64,000 nt of DNA from B1Sed10-231 sp046483385. GTDB lineage: Bacteria; Planctomycetota; Brocadiia; SM23-32. The stretch lies in contig JAWODG010000220.1 in the NCBI GenBank assembly GCA_046483385.1, positions 1 to 64,000 of the forward strand, in the 5' to 3' direction. The notes beneath the pieces were generated by a model, which was not told where the DNA came from, did not search any database, and worked only from the letters and a program-made list of their open reading frames with translations. The position numbers and the translations under genes were made by a program. Positions 35,091-44,251 of this stretch are shown one piece after another (the first letter of the stretch is position 1; each line of letters begins with the position of its first letter).

Positions 35091-35609
35091 TCACCGGGTC
35101 TCTGTGGCCTCCGTTTCGGCCAGGCGGCGGTTGTACGAGCGCAGCAGGTCGCGGTAGTGCGCGGGCAGCCGGCCGGTGCGTAGCGCATCGTCCAGCTTCC
35201 GTCGCTCGGCCTCGGGCAACCCGGGCGCCCAATCACCCTCCGGCGCGCCTGCCGGGGTGAGGCGCCCCCGGTCCCAGCGGCCGCCGGGCAGGATGGATTC
35301 CTCCGCCGGTCGGTCCGGCCGGCCCGTGGCGGCGCCGGGGATGGTCGGCTGCTCGAGTTCGCGAAGCCCGCTTTGGCTCTGCGGTGACTGCCCCTCTTGC
35401 TGCCGCTGTCGGACCAGCCGGTCAAGCTCGGCCAGTATCTGCTGCTGGGCCCGTTGCACGTCCGGGCCGGTGTTTCCCTGGCGGAGCATTGCCTCCACCT
35501 CGCCCATCCGCCGGCCGACGGCCCCCAGAGGACCCACCGGGCCCCGCCCCGCGACGGCCCACCCGCACACCAGCAACAGGAGTGCGACGACGATGTAGCC
35601 TCGTCTCAT
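35091..35609 (-). CDS. Exported hypothetical protein (172 aa)
   Basis: A 172-residue protein with an N-terminal signal peptide or anchor (IVVALLLLVCGWAVA). A Gln-rich helical segment at about 45-75 is followed by a Pro/Gly-rich linker and a charged C-terminal helix. Its ATG overlaps the preceding stop by four bases, making it the last of three coupled genes. Similar small exported proteins follow DUF4175-type genes in planctomycetes. The function is unknown. Confidence 0.75.
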   Translation of the reverse strand: MRRGYIVVALLLLVCGWAVAGRGPVGPLGAVGRRMGEVEAMLRQGNTGPDVQRAQQQILAELDRLVRQRQQEGQSPQSQSGLRELEQPTIPGAATGRPDRPAEESILPGGRWDRGRLTPAGAPEGDWAPGLPEAERRKLDDALRTGRLPAHYRDLLRSYNRRLAETEATETR

Positions 35610-36961
35610 TCCGCCTCACCTCCCGCGGCCAGTTGTTCGAGTTCCAGCAGACCCTCGCGCAGGGCGGCCTGACGCTCGGCCAGACGCTCTACACCCGAAC
35701 CGAGTTCCGGTGACTCCAAGACCCCTCGGCGCTCGTCCAGCCGCGCCGTCCGTCGATTGAGCGCGCTCTGCAGCGTGCGCAGCACCTTCAGCTCCTCGGC
35801 CATGTTGACGGGCGGGCGCTCGCGTTGCCGCCGCTCACGGTCCTGCCGCTCCCGGTCAGGGGGCCTCTCGGCGGTCTCCGGCGCAGCGGACAGCACCTGC
35901 ATGAGCGTTTCCAGGATGTCCTCGATGTCCTTCTGGAGGACGCGCGCGGGCTCGACGTCGGCTTCATCCAGCAGGTCTCCACATGCCAGCAGGTCCTCCT
36001 CCAGCCGCGCCATCGCCTCCGGCCAGGCGACCGTGCGGCCGAAGTCGTCCAGCAGTGCGGCCGCATCCCGGACCCGACGGGCCAGGGCCCGCTCGCGTTC
36101 CGCCAGGTCGGCCAGTCGCAGCATAACGGCGCGCCCCGGGCGCTGGGAACCGCCAACCCGTCCGGCGGTGTCCACGGTGTCAGCGCTGATTTCGCGTTGC
36201 TCCTCCAGCATCCCCCTGAGCACCTCGACCATGCCGCGCCGCGCCTCGGACCGGCGCTGCGCTTCGGCTCGGCGAATGGCATCCCGCACGGCATCTCGAG
36301 CGGCCTCAAGTCGTTCGCGGGCGCTGCCCTGCTCTGCCTGCGTTTCCGGGACCTGGGCCCGTCGGAGAGCCTCCCGGGCCGCCTCCATGGAGGGAACGGC
36401 CAGCGCCAGCTCCTCTCCCCCGGGCGAGTTGCCCAGCGCCGCGCGCAGTTTCTCCGTGTCCTCCCGTATCTCCTCCTGAAGATCGGCCAGGCGTCCCAGC
36501 TCTTCCGGGTCGGAGGGGTCCACTCCGGAGGTCGCGTCCGCGGCCGCAGTCTGGCGTCGCAGCAGCCCATCCAGTTCCTCGGCCGCCCGCCGCAGGCGGT
36601 CCAGCCGCTCCGCTCCCTCACCTTCCGTCAGGGCATCCGCCATGAGTTGCAGGTCGTCCAGGACGGCCAGCTCCGCCTGCCGCGCCTCCGCGTAGCGGCC
36701 TTCCGCGAGAAGCGATGCGATCTCGCGCATGCGCGAGACCAGTAGCGCGTCGCGGCTCAGCGTCAGCGCCCGACGCAGGCGGTCCGCGCGCTCGGGCTGT
36801 TCGGTCGTCTCGATCAGTTCCAGCAGGCGCCGTTCCACGCCCTCCATACGCTCCCGGATGCGCTGCTGCTCCGCGGGCAGCTCCTGCGCACGCGCCGTCA
36901 CCGACAGGCACAGCCCGCCCACTATTGCTGTCAGCACCACCGGCCGGAGGATTGTGCTCAT
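35606..36961 (-). CDS. Exported coiled-coil protein (451 aa)
   Basis: A 451-residue protein with a signal peptide (residues 1-25) and then almost continuous Glu/Arg/Ala-rich helices likely to form coiled coils. A short proline-rich break with ERPPDRERQDRER occurs near 370. It overlaps its neighbours on both sides by ATGA, so it is co-translated with the membrane protein before it and the small exported protein after it. It probably forms a periplasmic structural partner of the DUF4175-like protein. No enzymatic motif is visible. Confidence 0.78.
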   Translation of the reverse strand: MSTILRPVVLTAIVGGLCLSVTARAQELPAEQQRIRERMEGVERRLLELIETTEQPERADRLRRALTLSRDALLVSRMREIASLLAEGRYAEARQAELAVLDDLQLMADALTEGEGAERLDRLRRAAEELDGLLRRQTAAADATSGVDPSDPEELGRLADLQEEIREDTEKLRAALGNSPGGEELALAVPSMEAAREALRRAQVPETQAEQGSARERLEAARDAVRDAIRRAEAQRRSEARRGMVEVLRGMLEEQREISADTVDTAGRVGGSQRPGRAVMLRLADLAERERALARRVRDAAALLDDFGRTVAWPEAMARLEEDLLACGDLLDEADVEPARVLQKDIEDILETLMQVLSAAPETAERPPDRERQDRERRQRERPPVNMAEELKVLRTLQSALNRRTARLDERRGVLESPELGSGVERLAERQAALREGLLELEQLAAGGEAE

Positions 36962-38991
36962 TCACCGCCCTCCAGCCAGTCCAAAACGTCTGCCGCGCCC
37001 TCGTCGGTCCGCTCGAGGACCGAGCGCTGCTGCTCGCCTATTTCGATCACCGAGGCCGCCACCGCCGCGGTCCCCTCCATCAGAAGCATGTTCTCCCGCA
37101 CCGCCTCCATGCCTCGGACCGCGTTCGAGGCGTGGCCGCTGCTCCGCTCAAGCGAAGTGCGGACCGTTTCGGCCACCCGTAAGACGGCCCCATCCGGCGC
37201 CGCCAGTTCCTCCAGCGGCGTCACGATCTCGGCTACCCGTGCTCGGTAAGCTTCCGGCTCCAGCACGCGGTTGTTGCGCAACTGCTCCAGCACGTCGCGG
37301 TAAGCGCCGGCCACCTTGGTCAACTCGGATGCCAGGTTGCTCTGCTCGCGTTCCACCGCCGCCCGGTCCCGCTCCGTCACTCCGGAATCCCTCAGGCGAT
37401 TGAGCAGGGATTTCTCCGCCTGAAGGTGCTGCTCCAGGTCGCGCCTCAAGTCCTCCTGCTGCACCAGCAGGTTGCGGAGCAGCTCCGGGAGCCGCACGAT
37501 GCGAAACTCCAGCGGCATGCTGCGCCCGACGTTCGGCCCACCGGGCTGGCGGTTGTCCCGCACGACGGCTGTCAGGCGAAGACGGCCCCCCGGCTCATAT
37601 GACCTCTCCCGCAGGTCCAGCACGTATTCGCTTCGGCGCACCGGGCTCCCGTGACCATCCCACAGCAGCAGACCGACGGGGTCCGCCCCGTTGTTCCCGG
37701 TGGAGATTTCGAGTCTCCCCTCTGCCGCCGCGTAATCGTCCCGGGCGACCACCCGCAGAGGCAGCCGGGCGGAGGGCACCAGCAGACCGCCCACGCCGGG
37801 GGCGGTCAATCTGACCTCGGGCGTTTCGTCGGGCACCGCCCGGAAGCTCGCCCGCAGGGGCGGCTCCATCCGGATGTCGTGCTCGCCAACGAGCACAAAC
37901 TCGCATTCCACGTCCCGCCGCACGGCGAACGAGGAACGTAACTCCCGTTCGCCGACTAATTCCATCTGCTGTACCTGCCCACCGTCCACGCTCCACTGCC
38001 CTCCTCGGACGGGAACGGTGGCGGTCAGTTGCACCTCCACCCGGCTTCCGGCCGGGACGGCGAACTCGGGGGCGTTCCACGACACCACCACGGGCTCGGG
38101 GCTGACGTAGGATGGAGGGTGGACAACCACCCGCGCCGCGTCCACCTCCGGCCGGGGGACGGCTTCCAGCCGCACCTCCGGCGTCACGCCGTCCCCCGCC
38201 GTGGCCTGCAGCACGGCGGACTCCGTGACTTCCTTCAAAGAAACAGCGAACTCGCGCGGCGGACGACGCTCCATGGTCAGTGTCCTGGCATCTCCCCCCT
38301 CGACCGGGCGCAGCCGGAGGCGCGCCACTTCCGGCACCACGCCGTGGGCCAGAGCCGAGACTTCCACATCAGCGCCGCGCGGCACGTAGCGCACCCCGCT
38401 CGGGAACCCCACCAGCCGCAACCGTGTGCGGCGCGGCCACGGCTCTTCCGCCAGCAGCACGTTCCGCCGCAACCAGAGCGACGCCGTTGCCGGACGGAAC
38501 AGACCGAACGCTGCCAGCAAGGCCAGCAGCACGAGGGCCACCGCGACCGATCGCAACGGCCTCGTCCAGTTCACCAGGGAACGAACCTCGATGCGGCGGG
38601 CGGCAGCTTCGGCCTGACGCACGGCCACGGCACGCAACGAAGGCGAGCCGACAGCGCTATCACCGCGCAAAGAGACGGCGCTGGCCAGAACGTCCCGATG
38701 GACCGGCAGCCGGCGCTCCAGCTCGATGGCCAGGTCCACGTCCCCCAGCGGACGGGTCAACGGCCGCACGACCTGCCGGGCAGCCTGCCACAACAGCAGA
38801 AGGACGAAAGCGGCCAGCAGCGTCGCCCGCGCGGGCACGGGAAGCCGCAGAAAGCGGTCGAGGGCGTAGCTGGCGACCACCAACAGAAAGCCCACCTGCA
38901 CCAGCCGGCCCAACCCGGCCGCAAGCATGGCCCCCCGCATAAGATGGCGCAGACGACGCAACGCGGAATACAGGGTGGTCGGCGGATTCAC
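36958..38991 (-). CDS. DUF4175-like membrane protein
   Basis: A 677-residue protein. GTG at 38991 is chosen because AAGGA lies four bases upstream. Two or three N-terminal membrane segments (VGFLLVVASYALDRFL, ATLLAAFVLLLLW, SVAVALVLLALLAAFGLF) are followed by beta-rich Ig-like domains and a C-terminal helical region. This layout matches the DUF4175-type proteins that accompany BatA-like operons. It is the first of three coupled genes transcribed leftward. The function is unknown but an envelope-scaffold role is likely. Confidence 0.8.
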   Translation of the reverse strand: MNPPTTLYSALRRLRHLMRGAMLAAGLGRLVQVGFLLVVASYALDRFLRLPVPARATLLAAFVLLLLWQAARQVVRPLTRPLGDVDLAIELERRLPVHRDVLASAVSLRGDSAVGSPSLRAVAVRQAEAAARRIEVRSLVNWTRPLRSVAVALVLLALLAAFGLFRPATASLWLRRNVLLAEEPWPRRTRLRLVGFPSGVRYVPRGADVEVSALAHGVVPEVARLRLRPVEGGDARTLTMERRPPREFAVSLKEVTESAVLQATAGDGVTPEVRLEAVPRPEVDAARVVVHPPSYVSPEPVVVSWNAPEFAVPAGSRVEVQLTATVPVRGGQWSVDGGQVQQMELVGERELRSSFAVRRDVECEFVLVGEHDIRMEPPLRASFRAVPDETPEVRLTAPGVGGLLVPSARLPLRVVARDDYAAAEGRLEISTGNNGADPVGLLLWDGHGSPVRRSEYVLDLRERSYEPGGRLRLTAVVRDNRQPGGPNVGRSMPLEFRIVRLPELLRNLLVQQEDLRRDLEQHLQAEKSLLNRLRDSGVTERDRAAVEREQSNLASELTKVAGAYRDVLEQLRNNRVLEPEAYRARVAEIVTPLEELAAPDGAVLRVAETVRTSLERSSGHASNAVRGMEAVRENMLLMEGTAAVAASVIEIGEQQRSVLERTDEGAADVLDWLEGGE

Positions 38992-39037
38992 GCGGTCCTT
39001 CCCGATTGACGGTGCCACGGGGCGCACCTTCGGGCAT

Positions 39038-39066
39038 TTGCGTCCCGTATATCAGTTCCCTATAGT
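39038..39066 (+). promoter_or_regulatory. Promoter of the ribH operon
   Basis: TTGCGT at 39038-39043 and TATAGT at 39061-39066 are 17 bases apart. The leader of about 45 bases is too short for an FMN riboswitch. Confidence 0.6.
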
Positions 39067-39119
39067 ATTATAGTTCGTCGGGCACCGGACCCAAAACCCT
39101 CAGGCAAACCGAGGTGGAG

Positions 39120-39599
39120 ATGGGCGAGATAAAGCAACACCAGGGTAAGCTGAACGCCGCGGGAAAGCGCTTCGCGCTGGTGGTGAGCCGCTACAACGAG
39201 TTCTTCTCCAGCCGCCTGCTCAACGGAGCGGAGGACTGCCTGCTGAGGCACGGCGCCGCGGAGGAGGACCTGGAGGTCTTCCGCGTTCCGGGCTCTTTCG
39301 AGATCCCCCTGGTCGCCCGCAAGGTGGCCGAGTCCGGAAGATTCGATGCCGTCGTCTGCCTGGGCGCAGTCCTGAGGGGTCAGACCTCCCACTTCGACTT
39401 CGTCGCCGGCGAATGCGCCAAAGGTGTCGCGCGCGTGAACATGGACACCGGCGTGCCGACGATCTTCGGGGTGATCACGACCGAGACCGTGGAACAGGCC
39501 GTCGATCGCGCCGGAGCGCGAACGGGCAACCGCGGCGCCGAAGCCGCCCTGGCGGCCATCGAGATGGCCAATCTTGTGGAGGACATCGCGTCCGGCTGA
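39120..39599 (+). CDS. ribH: 6,7-dimethyl-8-ribityllumazine synthase
   Basis: A 159-residue lumazine synthase; ATG at 39120 with GAGG five bases upstream. Conserved parts are FALVVSRYNEFFSS, PGSFEIPL, LGAVLRGQTSHFDFV with the catalytic His, and NMDTGVPTIFGVITT. It condenses the ribityl-aminopyrimidine and dihydroxybutanone phosphate in riboflavin synthesis. The next gene encodes a NusB domain, and ribH-nusB is a very common pairing in bacteria. The other riboflavin genes are not in the window. Confidence 0.96.
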   Translation: MGEIKQHQGKLNAAGKRFALVVSRYNEFFSSRLLNGAEDCLLRHGAAEEDLEVFRVPGSFEIPLVARKVAESGRFDAVVCLGAVLRGQTSHFDFVAGECAKGVARVNMDTGVPTIFGVITTETVEQAVDRAGARTGNRGAEAALAAIEMANLVEDIASG

Positions 39600-39684
39600 G
39601 TCCGCCGCCACGCCGCGCCGTGCAACAAGGTCCCCGCGAACGGACCACGGCGCCCTATTCCCGAAGCCCCCTCTGCTGCGGTAA

Positions 39685-40959
39685 GTGTATTTGAGAAAAG
39701 AAACGCAAGCCCGGGAACTGGCCTTGCAGGCCCTCTACCAGCGTGACCTGGTTGAGGACCGTACGCTGGAGGAGCTTCTGAACTTCTGCGAGCGCAGGGC
39801 CCCCGACCCCGTCCGCCCGCTGACTGCGCGCCTCGTCCGGGGCTGCATCGAGCATCAGCCGACCCTCGACAAGCTGATACGGCGCACGGCCGAAAACTGG
39901 AAGCTCGAACGTATGGCCGTCAGCGACCGCAACATACTGCGGCTCGGCGTCTACGAGATGCTCTACCGTCCGGACACTCCCGCGAAGGTCGCCATCAACG
40001 AAGCCATCGAGCTGGCCAAGCGCTACAGCACCGAAGGTTCCCCCACATTCGTGAACGGTGTGCTCGACAGGATATACAACACCTACATCGCGCACAGAGT
40101 GCAGCCCGACCCCGAGCGCGCAGCCGACCTCCACGTGCACTCGAACGCCTCCGACGGGTCGGTGCCGCCCTCCGAGCTGCCGGCCATGGCGGCCAAAGCC
40201 GGGCTGGACGCTATAGCGCTGACAGACCATGACACGCTGGAAGGCGTCGAGACGGCCAGGGAGGGGGGGAAGGAGTGCGGCGTCCTAGTGGTCCCGGGAG
40301 TTGAGCTGACCGGTTACGCTCCTGCCGCTGAAGGAGAGGAAGAGGTTGAGATACACATCATCGGCCTCTATGTTGACGTAGAGGACGAAGCACTGGCCGA
40401 CCGACTGGAAGAACTGCGGGCCACCCGCACGGAAAGGGTGCGTAAGATAGCCGAACTTCTCCAGGACCTAGGCGAGGACATCGAAGCCGAGGACATCCTG
40501 GCCAGAGCCGGCGGGGACTCGGTCGGACGCGTCCACGTGGCGCGCGAACTGGTCGAACGCGGGGTGTGCCGGGACGTCAGCGACGCCTTCAACCGCTTTC
40601 TGGCGCAGGGCGAGCCGGCGTACGTTCCGAAGGAGCACATGACGCCCGCCGAGGCGGTCAAGCTTATCAGACGGGCCGGAGGCTGCGCAGTGCTGTCCCA
40701 TCCCGGCCTGCTGGCCGACATGGAGATGTATCTGCCCGAACTGTTGGAGGCCGGGCTGGACGCGCTGGAAGTGCACTATCCACGCCACAGCGCGAGCCAG
40801 GAGAAAGAATTGATGGACCTGGCCGAAGAGTATGACCTGCTGGTCACCGGGGGAAGTGACTTCCACGGGGAGGCCAAACCCTACATCAGTCTCGGGCAGG
40901 AGACGGTCTCCTTCATCGAACTTCACAAGTTAGAGCAGCGCGCGCTGGCCCGGGTCTGA
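39685..40959 (+). CDS. NusB fused to an RNase AM-like PHP domain
   Basis: A 424-residue fusion. Residues 1-137 are a full NusB (RELALQALYQRDLVED, VSDRNILRLGVYEML, AINEAIELAKRYST, FVNGVLDRIYN). Residues 147-424 are a PHP domain closely matching Escherichia coli YciV (RNase AM/TrpH): ADLHVHSNASDG, ALTDHDTLEG, VVPGVELT, IHIIGLYVD, GRVHVARELVERG, AVLSHPG and GGSDFHG. All expected metal ligands (His150, His152, Asp157, His182, Glu207, His339, Asp392, His394) are present. NusB acts in rRNA antitermination; RNase AM trims rRNA 5' ends, so the fusion may couple the two. The start is GTG at 39685, with TTG two codons later as an alternative. Confidence 0.93.
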   Translation: MYLRKETQARELALQALYQRDLVEDRTLEELLNFCERRAPDPVRPLTARLVRGCIEHQPTLDKLIRRTAENWKLERMAVSDRNILRLGVYEMLYRPDTPAKVAINEAIELAKRYSTEGSPTFVNGVLDRIYNTYIAHRVQPDPERAADLHVHSNASDGSVPPSELPAMAAKAGLDAIALTDHDTLEGVETAREGGKECGVLVVPGVELTGYAPAAEGEEEVEIHIIGLYVDVEDEALADRLEELRATRTERVRKIAELLQDLGEDIEAEDILARAGGDSVGRVHVARELVERGVCRDVSDAFNRFLAQGEPAYVPKEHMTPAEAVKLIRRAGGCAVLSHPGLLADMEMYLPELLEAGLDALEVHYPRHSASQEKELMDLAEEYDLLVTGGSDFHGEAKPYISLGQETVSFIELHKLEQRALARV

Positions 40960-40996
40960 AGGAGCCGGCCGCCGATAATCCAGGGAAGCGACAACC

Positions 40997-41977
40997 ATGT
41001 GTCCCTTTGGTCTGTTCAGCAAGAAAGAGAAGCCCGAGGAGGAAGAGCCGGCGCAGCCGGAAACCTCCGGCGGCTTTCTGGGCAAATTGCGAAGCGGCCT
41101 CGCGAAGACGCGGCAGAAGGTCAGCGGCGGCCTCCGCTCGGTGCTCTCCCTGCACCGGTCGATAGATGAGGAACTGCTGGAGGAGCTGGAAGAGCAGCTC
41201 TACCTGGCGGACGTCGGCCCCCGGGCCGTAATGCGTTACTGCGAAGAGCTGCGGCAGGCCCACAGTGAAGGCCAGATCTCGGAGTCCGAGGAAGTCATCG
41301 ACTTCCTGAAGGAGATGATGCGCGAGGACCTGAGCCACTGGGACACCGAACTGCACCTGCCGGACGAGGGTCCCGCCGTCATCATGGTGGCGGGAGTCAA
41401 CGGGTCCGGCAAGACCACAAGCATCGCCAAGCTGGGCAACCGCTTTCTTGAGGACGGCCGAAGCGTGCTGCTGGCCGCCAGCGACACCTTTCGCGCCGCC
41501 GCCATAGAGCAACTCGAGATATGGGCCGAGCGCATTGGCGCGGACATCGTCAGTAACGAGAGTGCCGACCCGGCGGCCGTGACCTTCGACGCCGCTGAGA
41601 AGGCCATTGCGCGCGACTACGATGTCCTCATTATCGACACCGCCGGCCGGCTGCACACCCGGCGCAACCTGATGCGCGAGCTCCAGAAGATAAACCGGGT
41701 GGTTGGCAAGAAGATACCCGGAGCCCCCCACGAGACGCTGATGGTACTGGACGCCACCACGGGGCAGAACGCCATCAGCCAGGCCATCCGCTTCAATGAG
41801 AGCATCGAGCTGACCGGCATCGTGCTGGCCAAGCTCGACGGCACCGCCAAGGGGGGCGTCATCTTCGGGATGCAGGACCAGATCGATATCCCCGTCAAGT
41901 TCATCGGCATCGGCGAAGGCGCCGACGACCTGGTGCCCTTCCGGCCGGAACCCTTCGTCGAGGCCCTGTTCGACTGA
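40997..41977 (+). CDS. ftsY: Signal recognition particle receptor FtsY
   Basis: A 326-residue FtsY with a short acidic N-terminal tail (EKPEEEEPAQPE) and a normal NG domain. GTPase motifs are GVNGSGKTTSIAKL, DTFRAAA, DTAGRLHT and AKLDGTAKGG. It targets ribosomes carrying membrane proteins to the translocon. It lies 37 bases after the NusB fusion and 12 bases before argD, so it is probably transcribed with both. The N-terminal A domain is minimal, as in many non-proteobacterial FtsY proteins. Confidence 0.96.
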   Translation: MCPFGLFSKKEKPEEEEPAQPETSGGFLGKLRSGLAKTRQKVSGGLRSVLSLHRSIDEELLEELEEQLYLADVGPRAVMRYCEELRQAHSEGQISESEEVIDFLKEMMREDLSHWDTELHLPDEGPAVIMVAGVNGSGKTTSIAKLGNRFLEDGRSVLLAASDTFRAAAIEQLEIWAERIGADIVSNESADPAAVTFDAAEKAIARDYDVLIIDTAGRLHTRRNLMRELQKINRVVGKKIPGAPHETLMVLDATTGQNAISQAIRFNESIELTGIVLAKLDGTAKGGVIFGMQDQIDIPVKFIGIGEGADDLVPFRPEPFVEALFD

Positions 41978-41989
41978 TCGGAGCACGGT

Positions 41990-43186
41990 ATGGAGTTTGA
42001 GGAAATCCGGAGCCTGTTCGACCGCTACGTCATTGGCAACTACAGCCGCCACCCCATCGCCTTCACCCGCGCGGAGGGCTCCCTCATCTGGGACAGCGCC
42101 GGGAACCGTTACGTGGACCTTATGCCCGGCTGGGGCACCACGGTGCTGGGACACTGCCACCCCCGCGTGGTCACGGCCGTGCAGCGGCAGGCGGGCAGGC
42201 TGCTGCACGTGGACAACACCTTCTACATCCCCCCGCAGGGGGAACTGGCGCGGGAACTGAGTGAGAAGAGCTTCGGCGGCAAGTGCTTCTTCTGCAACAG
42301 CGGCGCCGAGGCCGTCGAGGCCTCCATCAAGCTGGCCCGGCTCCACAAGCAGGAGCAGGGGCGCTACAAGATTATCACCATGCGCGACTCCTTCCACGGC
42401 CGCACCATGGGGGCCATAACCGCCACCGGGCAGGACAAATACCACAAGGGCTACCTCCCGCTGGTGCCCGGCTTCACCCACGTGCCCATGAACGACCTGC
42501 ACGCGGTCAAAGAGGCCGCCGATGACGAGACCTGCGCGGTCATGCTGGAGCCCATTCAGGGCGAAGGCGGCATCAACGTGGCCACCGAGGAGTTCATGGC
42601 CGGCCTGCGGGAGTTCTGCGACCAGAACGACATGCTGCTCATCGTGGACGAGGTGCAGTGCGGGGTGGGCCGAACCGGAGAGTGGTTCGGACATCAGCTC
42701 TACGGCATCGAGCCGGACATCATGGCCCTGGCCAAGGCCCTGGGCAGCGGCGTGCCCATAGGCGCCATGGTCGCGCAGCCGGAGGTGGCCGAAAGCCTGG
42801 TGCCCGGCACGCACGCCTCGACCTTCGGGGGCAACCCGCTGGCCTGCGCCGCGGCTCTGGCCACGCTGCGCACCATCGAGGCAGAGGACCTTCTCCAGAC
42901 CTGCCGTGAGACCTCCGAGTACCTCTTCGGCCGGCTCGGTGAGTTCGCCGAGCGCTTTTCGTTCGTCCGGGAGGTGCGCGGTCGCGGCATGATGTGCGGC
43001 GTGGAACTGGACCGGCCCGGCACGCCCATCTTCCAATACTGCCTGGAGCAGCGCGTGCGCATCAACTGCACCCACGACACCGTCCTCCGGCTGCTGCCCG
43101 CCATCAACGTGCCGCGTGACCTGCTGGATGAGGGTCTGCAGGTGTTGGAGGAGGCCCTCCAGAAAGCGGACAAGGGCGAAATCTGA
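41990..43186 (+). CDS. argD: Acetylornithine aminotransferase
   Basis: A 398-residue class III aminotransferase. SGAEAVEASIKLAR, LEPIQGEGG and IVDEVQCGVGRTG bind cofactor and substrate, and the Lys in ALAKALGSG should form the PLP Schiff base. ArgD makes N-acetylornithine, the step before deacetylation. The ornithine carbamoyltransferase gene follows 14 bases later. Other class III aminotransferases are possible by sequence alone, but the pairing with argF supports ArgD. Confidence 0.92.
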   Translation: MEFEEIRSLFDRYVIGNYSRHPIAFTRAEGSLIWDSAGNRYVDLMPGWGTTVLGHCHPRVVTAVQRQAGRLLHVDNTFYIPPQGELARELSEKSFGGKCFFCNSGAEAVEASIKLARLHKQEQGRYKIITMRDSFHGRTMGAITATGQDKYHKGYLPLVPGFTHVPMNDLHAVKEAADDETCAVMLEPIQGEGGINVATEEFMAGLREFCDQNDMLLIVDEVQCGVGRTGEWFGHQLYGIEPDIMALAKALGSGVPIGAMVAQPEVAESLVPGTHASTFGGNPLACAAALATLRTIEAEDLLQTCRETSEYLFGRLGEFAERFSFVREVRGRGMMCGVELDRPGTPIFQYCLEQRVRINCTHDTVLRLLPAINVPRDLLDEGLQVLEEALQKADKGEI

Positions 43187-43200
43187 CCGCGAGGGAGACC

Positions 43201-44103
43201 ATGCATCTGGTGACGCTGTTCGACTGGGACGCCGAGCGTATCGACGAGACGCTCTCCCTGGCCGCCGAACTCAAGGCGGAAGCACGGGAAGGCAAGCTCG
43301 CGCCGACACTCGAGCGCAAGACGCTGGCCCTGCTGTTCGAGAAGGCGTCTATGCGCACTCGCGTTTCGTTCGAGGTGGCCATGGCCCAGCTCGGAGGCCA
43401 CGTAATCTACCTGTCCAAGGACGACGTCAACCTGGGCGTGCGAGAGCCCGTCAGGGACGGCGCCCGAGTTCTGTCCCGCTACGTGGACGGCATCGCCGCG
43501 CGTGTGTACAGCCACCAGACCATCGAGGAGCTGGCGGCCCACTCCAGTGTCCCCGTCATCAATGCCCTCAGCGACCGGGCCCACCCTTGCCAGGCCCTGG
43601 GCGACATGCTGACCATCCGGGAGCACGTGAACGACCCCGAATCGGCCAGAGTGGCCTTCATCGGCGACGCCAATAACGTGGCGCGCTCGTTGGCTGTCAT
43701 CTGCGCCAAACTCGGCCTGCGGTTCACCATCGCCTGCCCGGAGGGCTACGGCTTCGACGCGGGCTTCCTGGCCCGCCTGGGGCAAGCCGGGGGCCGCGTC
43801 GAAACGGTTCATTCGCCCGAAGCCGGTGCGGCCGACGCCGACGTGCTCTACACGGACGTCTGGGTCAGCATGGGGCAGGAAGATGAGGCCGACCAGCGGC
43901 GCCGCGCCTTCGCCGACTACCAGCTCAACGCCGCCTTGCTGGAGCAGGCCTCCTCGCGTGCAATCGTCATGCATTGCCTGCCCGCCCACCGGGGGGAGGA
44001 GATCACCGACGAGGTGATGGAAGGCCCCCAGAGCGCCGTCTTCGACCAGGCGGAGAACCGCCTGCACGCCGAGCGCGCCCTGCTGCAGATGCTGATGGAC
44101 TGA
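43201..44103 (+). CDS. argF: Ornithine carbamoyltransferase
   Basis: A 300-residue transcarbamoylase. Carbamoyl phosphate is held by SMRTRVSFE and the HPCQ motif; ornithine specificity is shown by DVWVSMGQE and HCLPAHRGEEI. It converts ornithine to citrulline in arginine synthesis. GAGGGAG lies just before the ATG. It follows argD closely. The remaining arginine genes are not in this window. Confidence 0.95.
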   Translation: MHLVTLFDWDAERIDETLSLAAELKAEAREGKLAPTLERKTLALLFEKASMRTRVSFEVAMAQLGGHVIYLSKDDVNLGVREPVRDGARVLSRYVDGIAARVYSHQTIEELAAHSSVPVINALSDRAHPCQALGDMLTIREHVNDPESARVAFIGDANNVARSLAVICAKLGLRFTIACPEGYGFDAGFLARLGQAGGRVETVHSPEAGAADADVLYTDVWVSMGQEDEADQRRRAFADYQLNAALLEQASSRAIVMHCLPAHRGEEITDEVMEGPQSAVFDQAENRLHAERALLQMLMD

Positions 44104-44251
44104 TCCCCGGGCTATCCGCCCGCCGACCGGCCCCGGCTATCGATTCGTGCCGTGCCCCGCCGGTCCGCAGCGACAGTAGCGGCACCCGAGTTGCATGTAC
44201 AGAGAATGTGCATTTTGTGACACTGCCTGCGGCTTCTGGTGGAGGCTGGCC

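Noticed and set aside
39067..39119. FMN riboswitch before ribH
   Set aside because: The leader is about 50 bases, far shorter than the FMN aptamer, and lacks its motifs.
40913..43075. Long minus-strand frame opposite ftsY and argD
   Set aside because: ftsY and argD are certain on the other strand; the antisense product has no motif.
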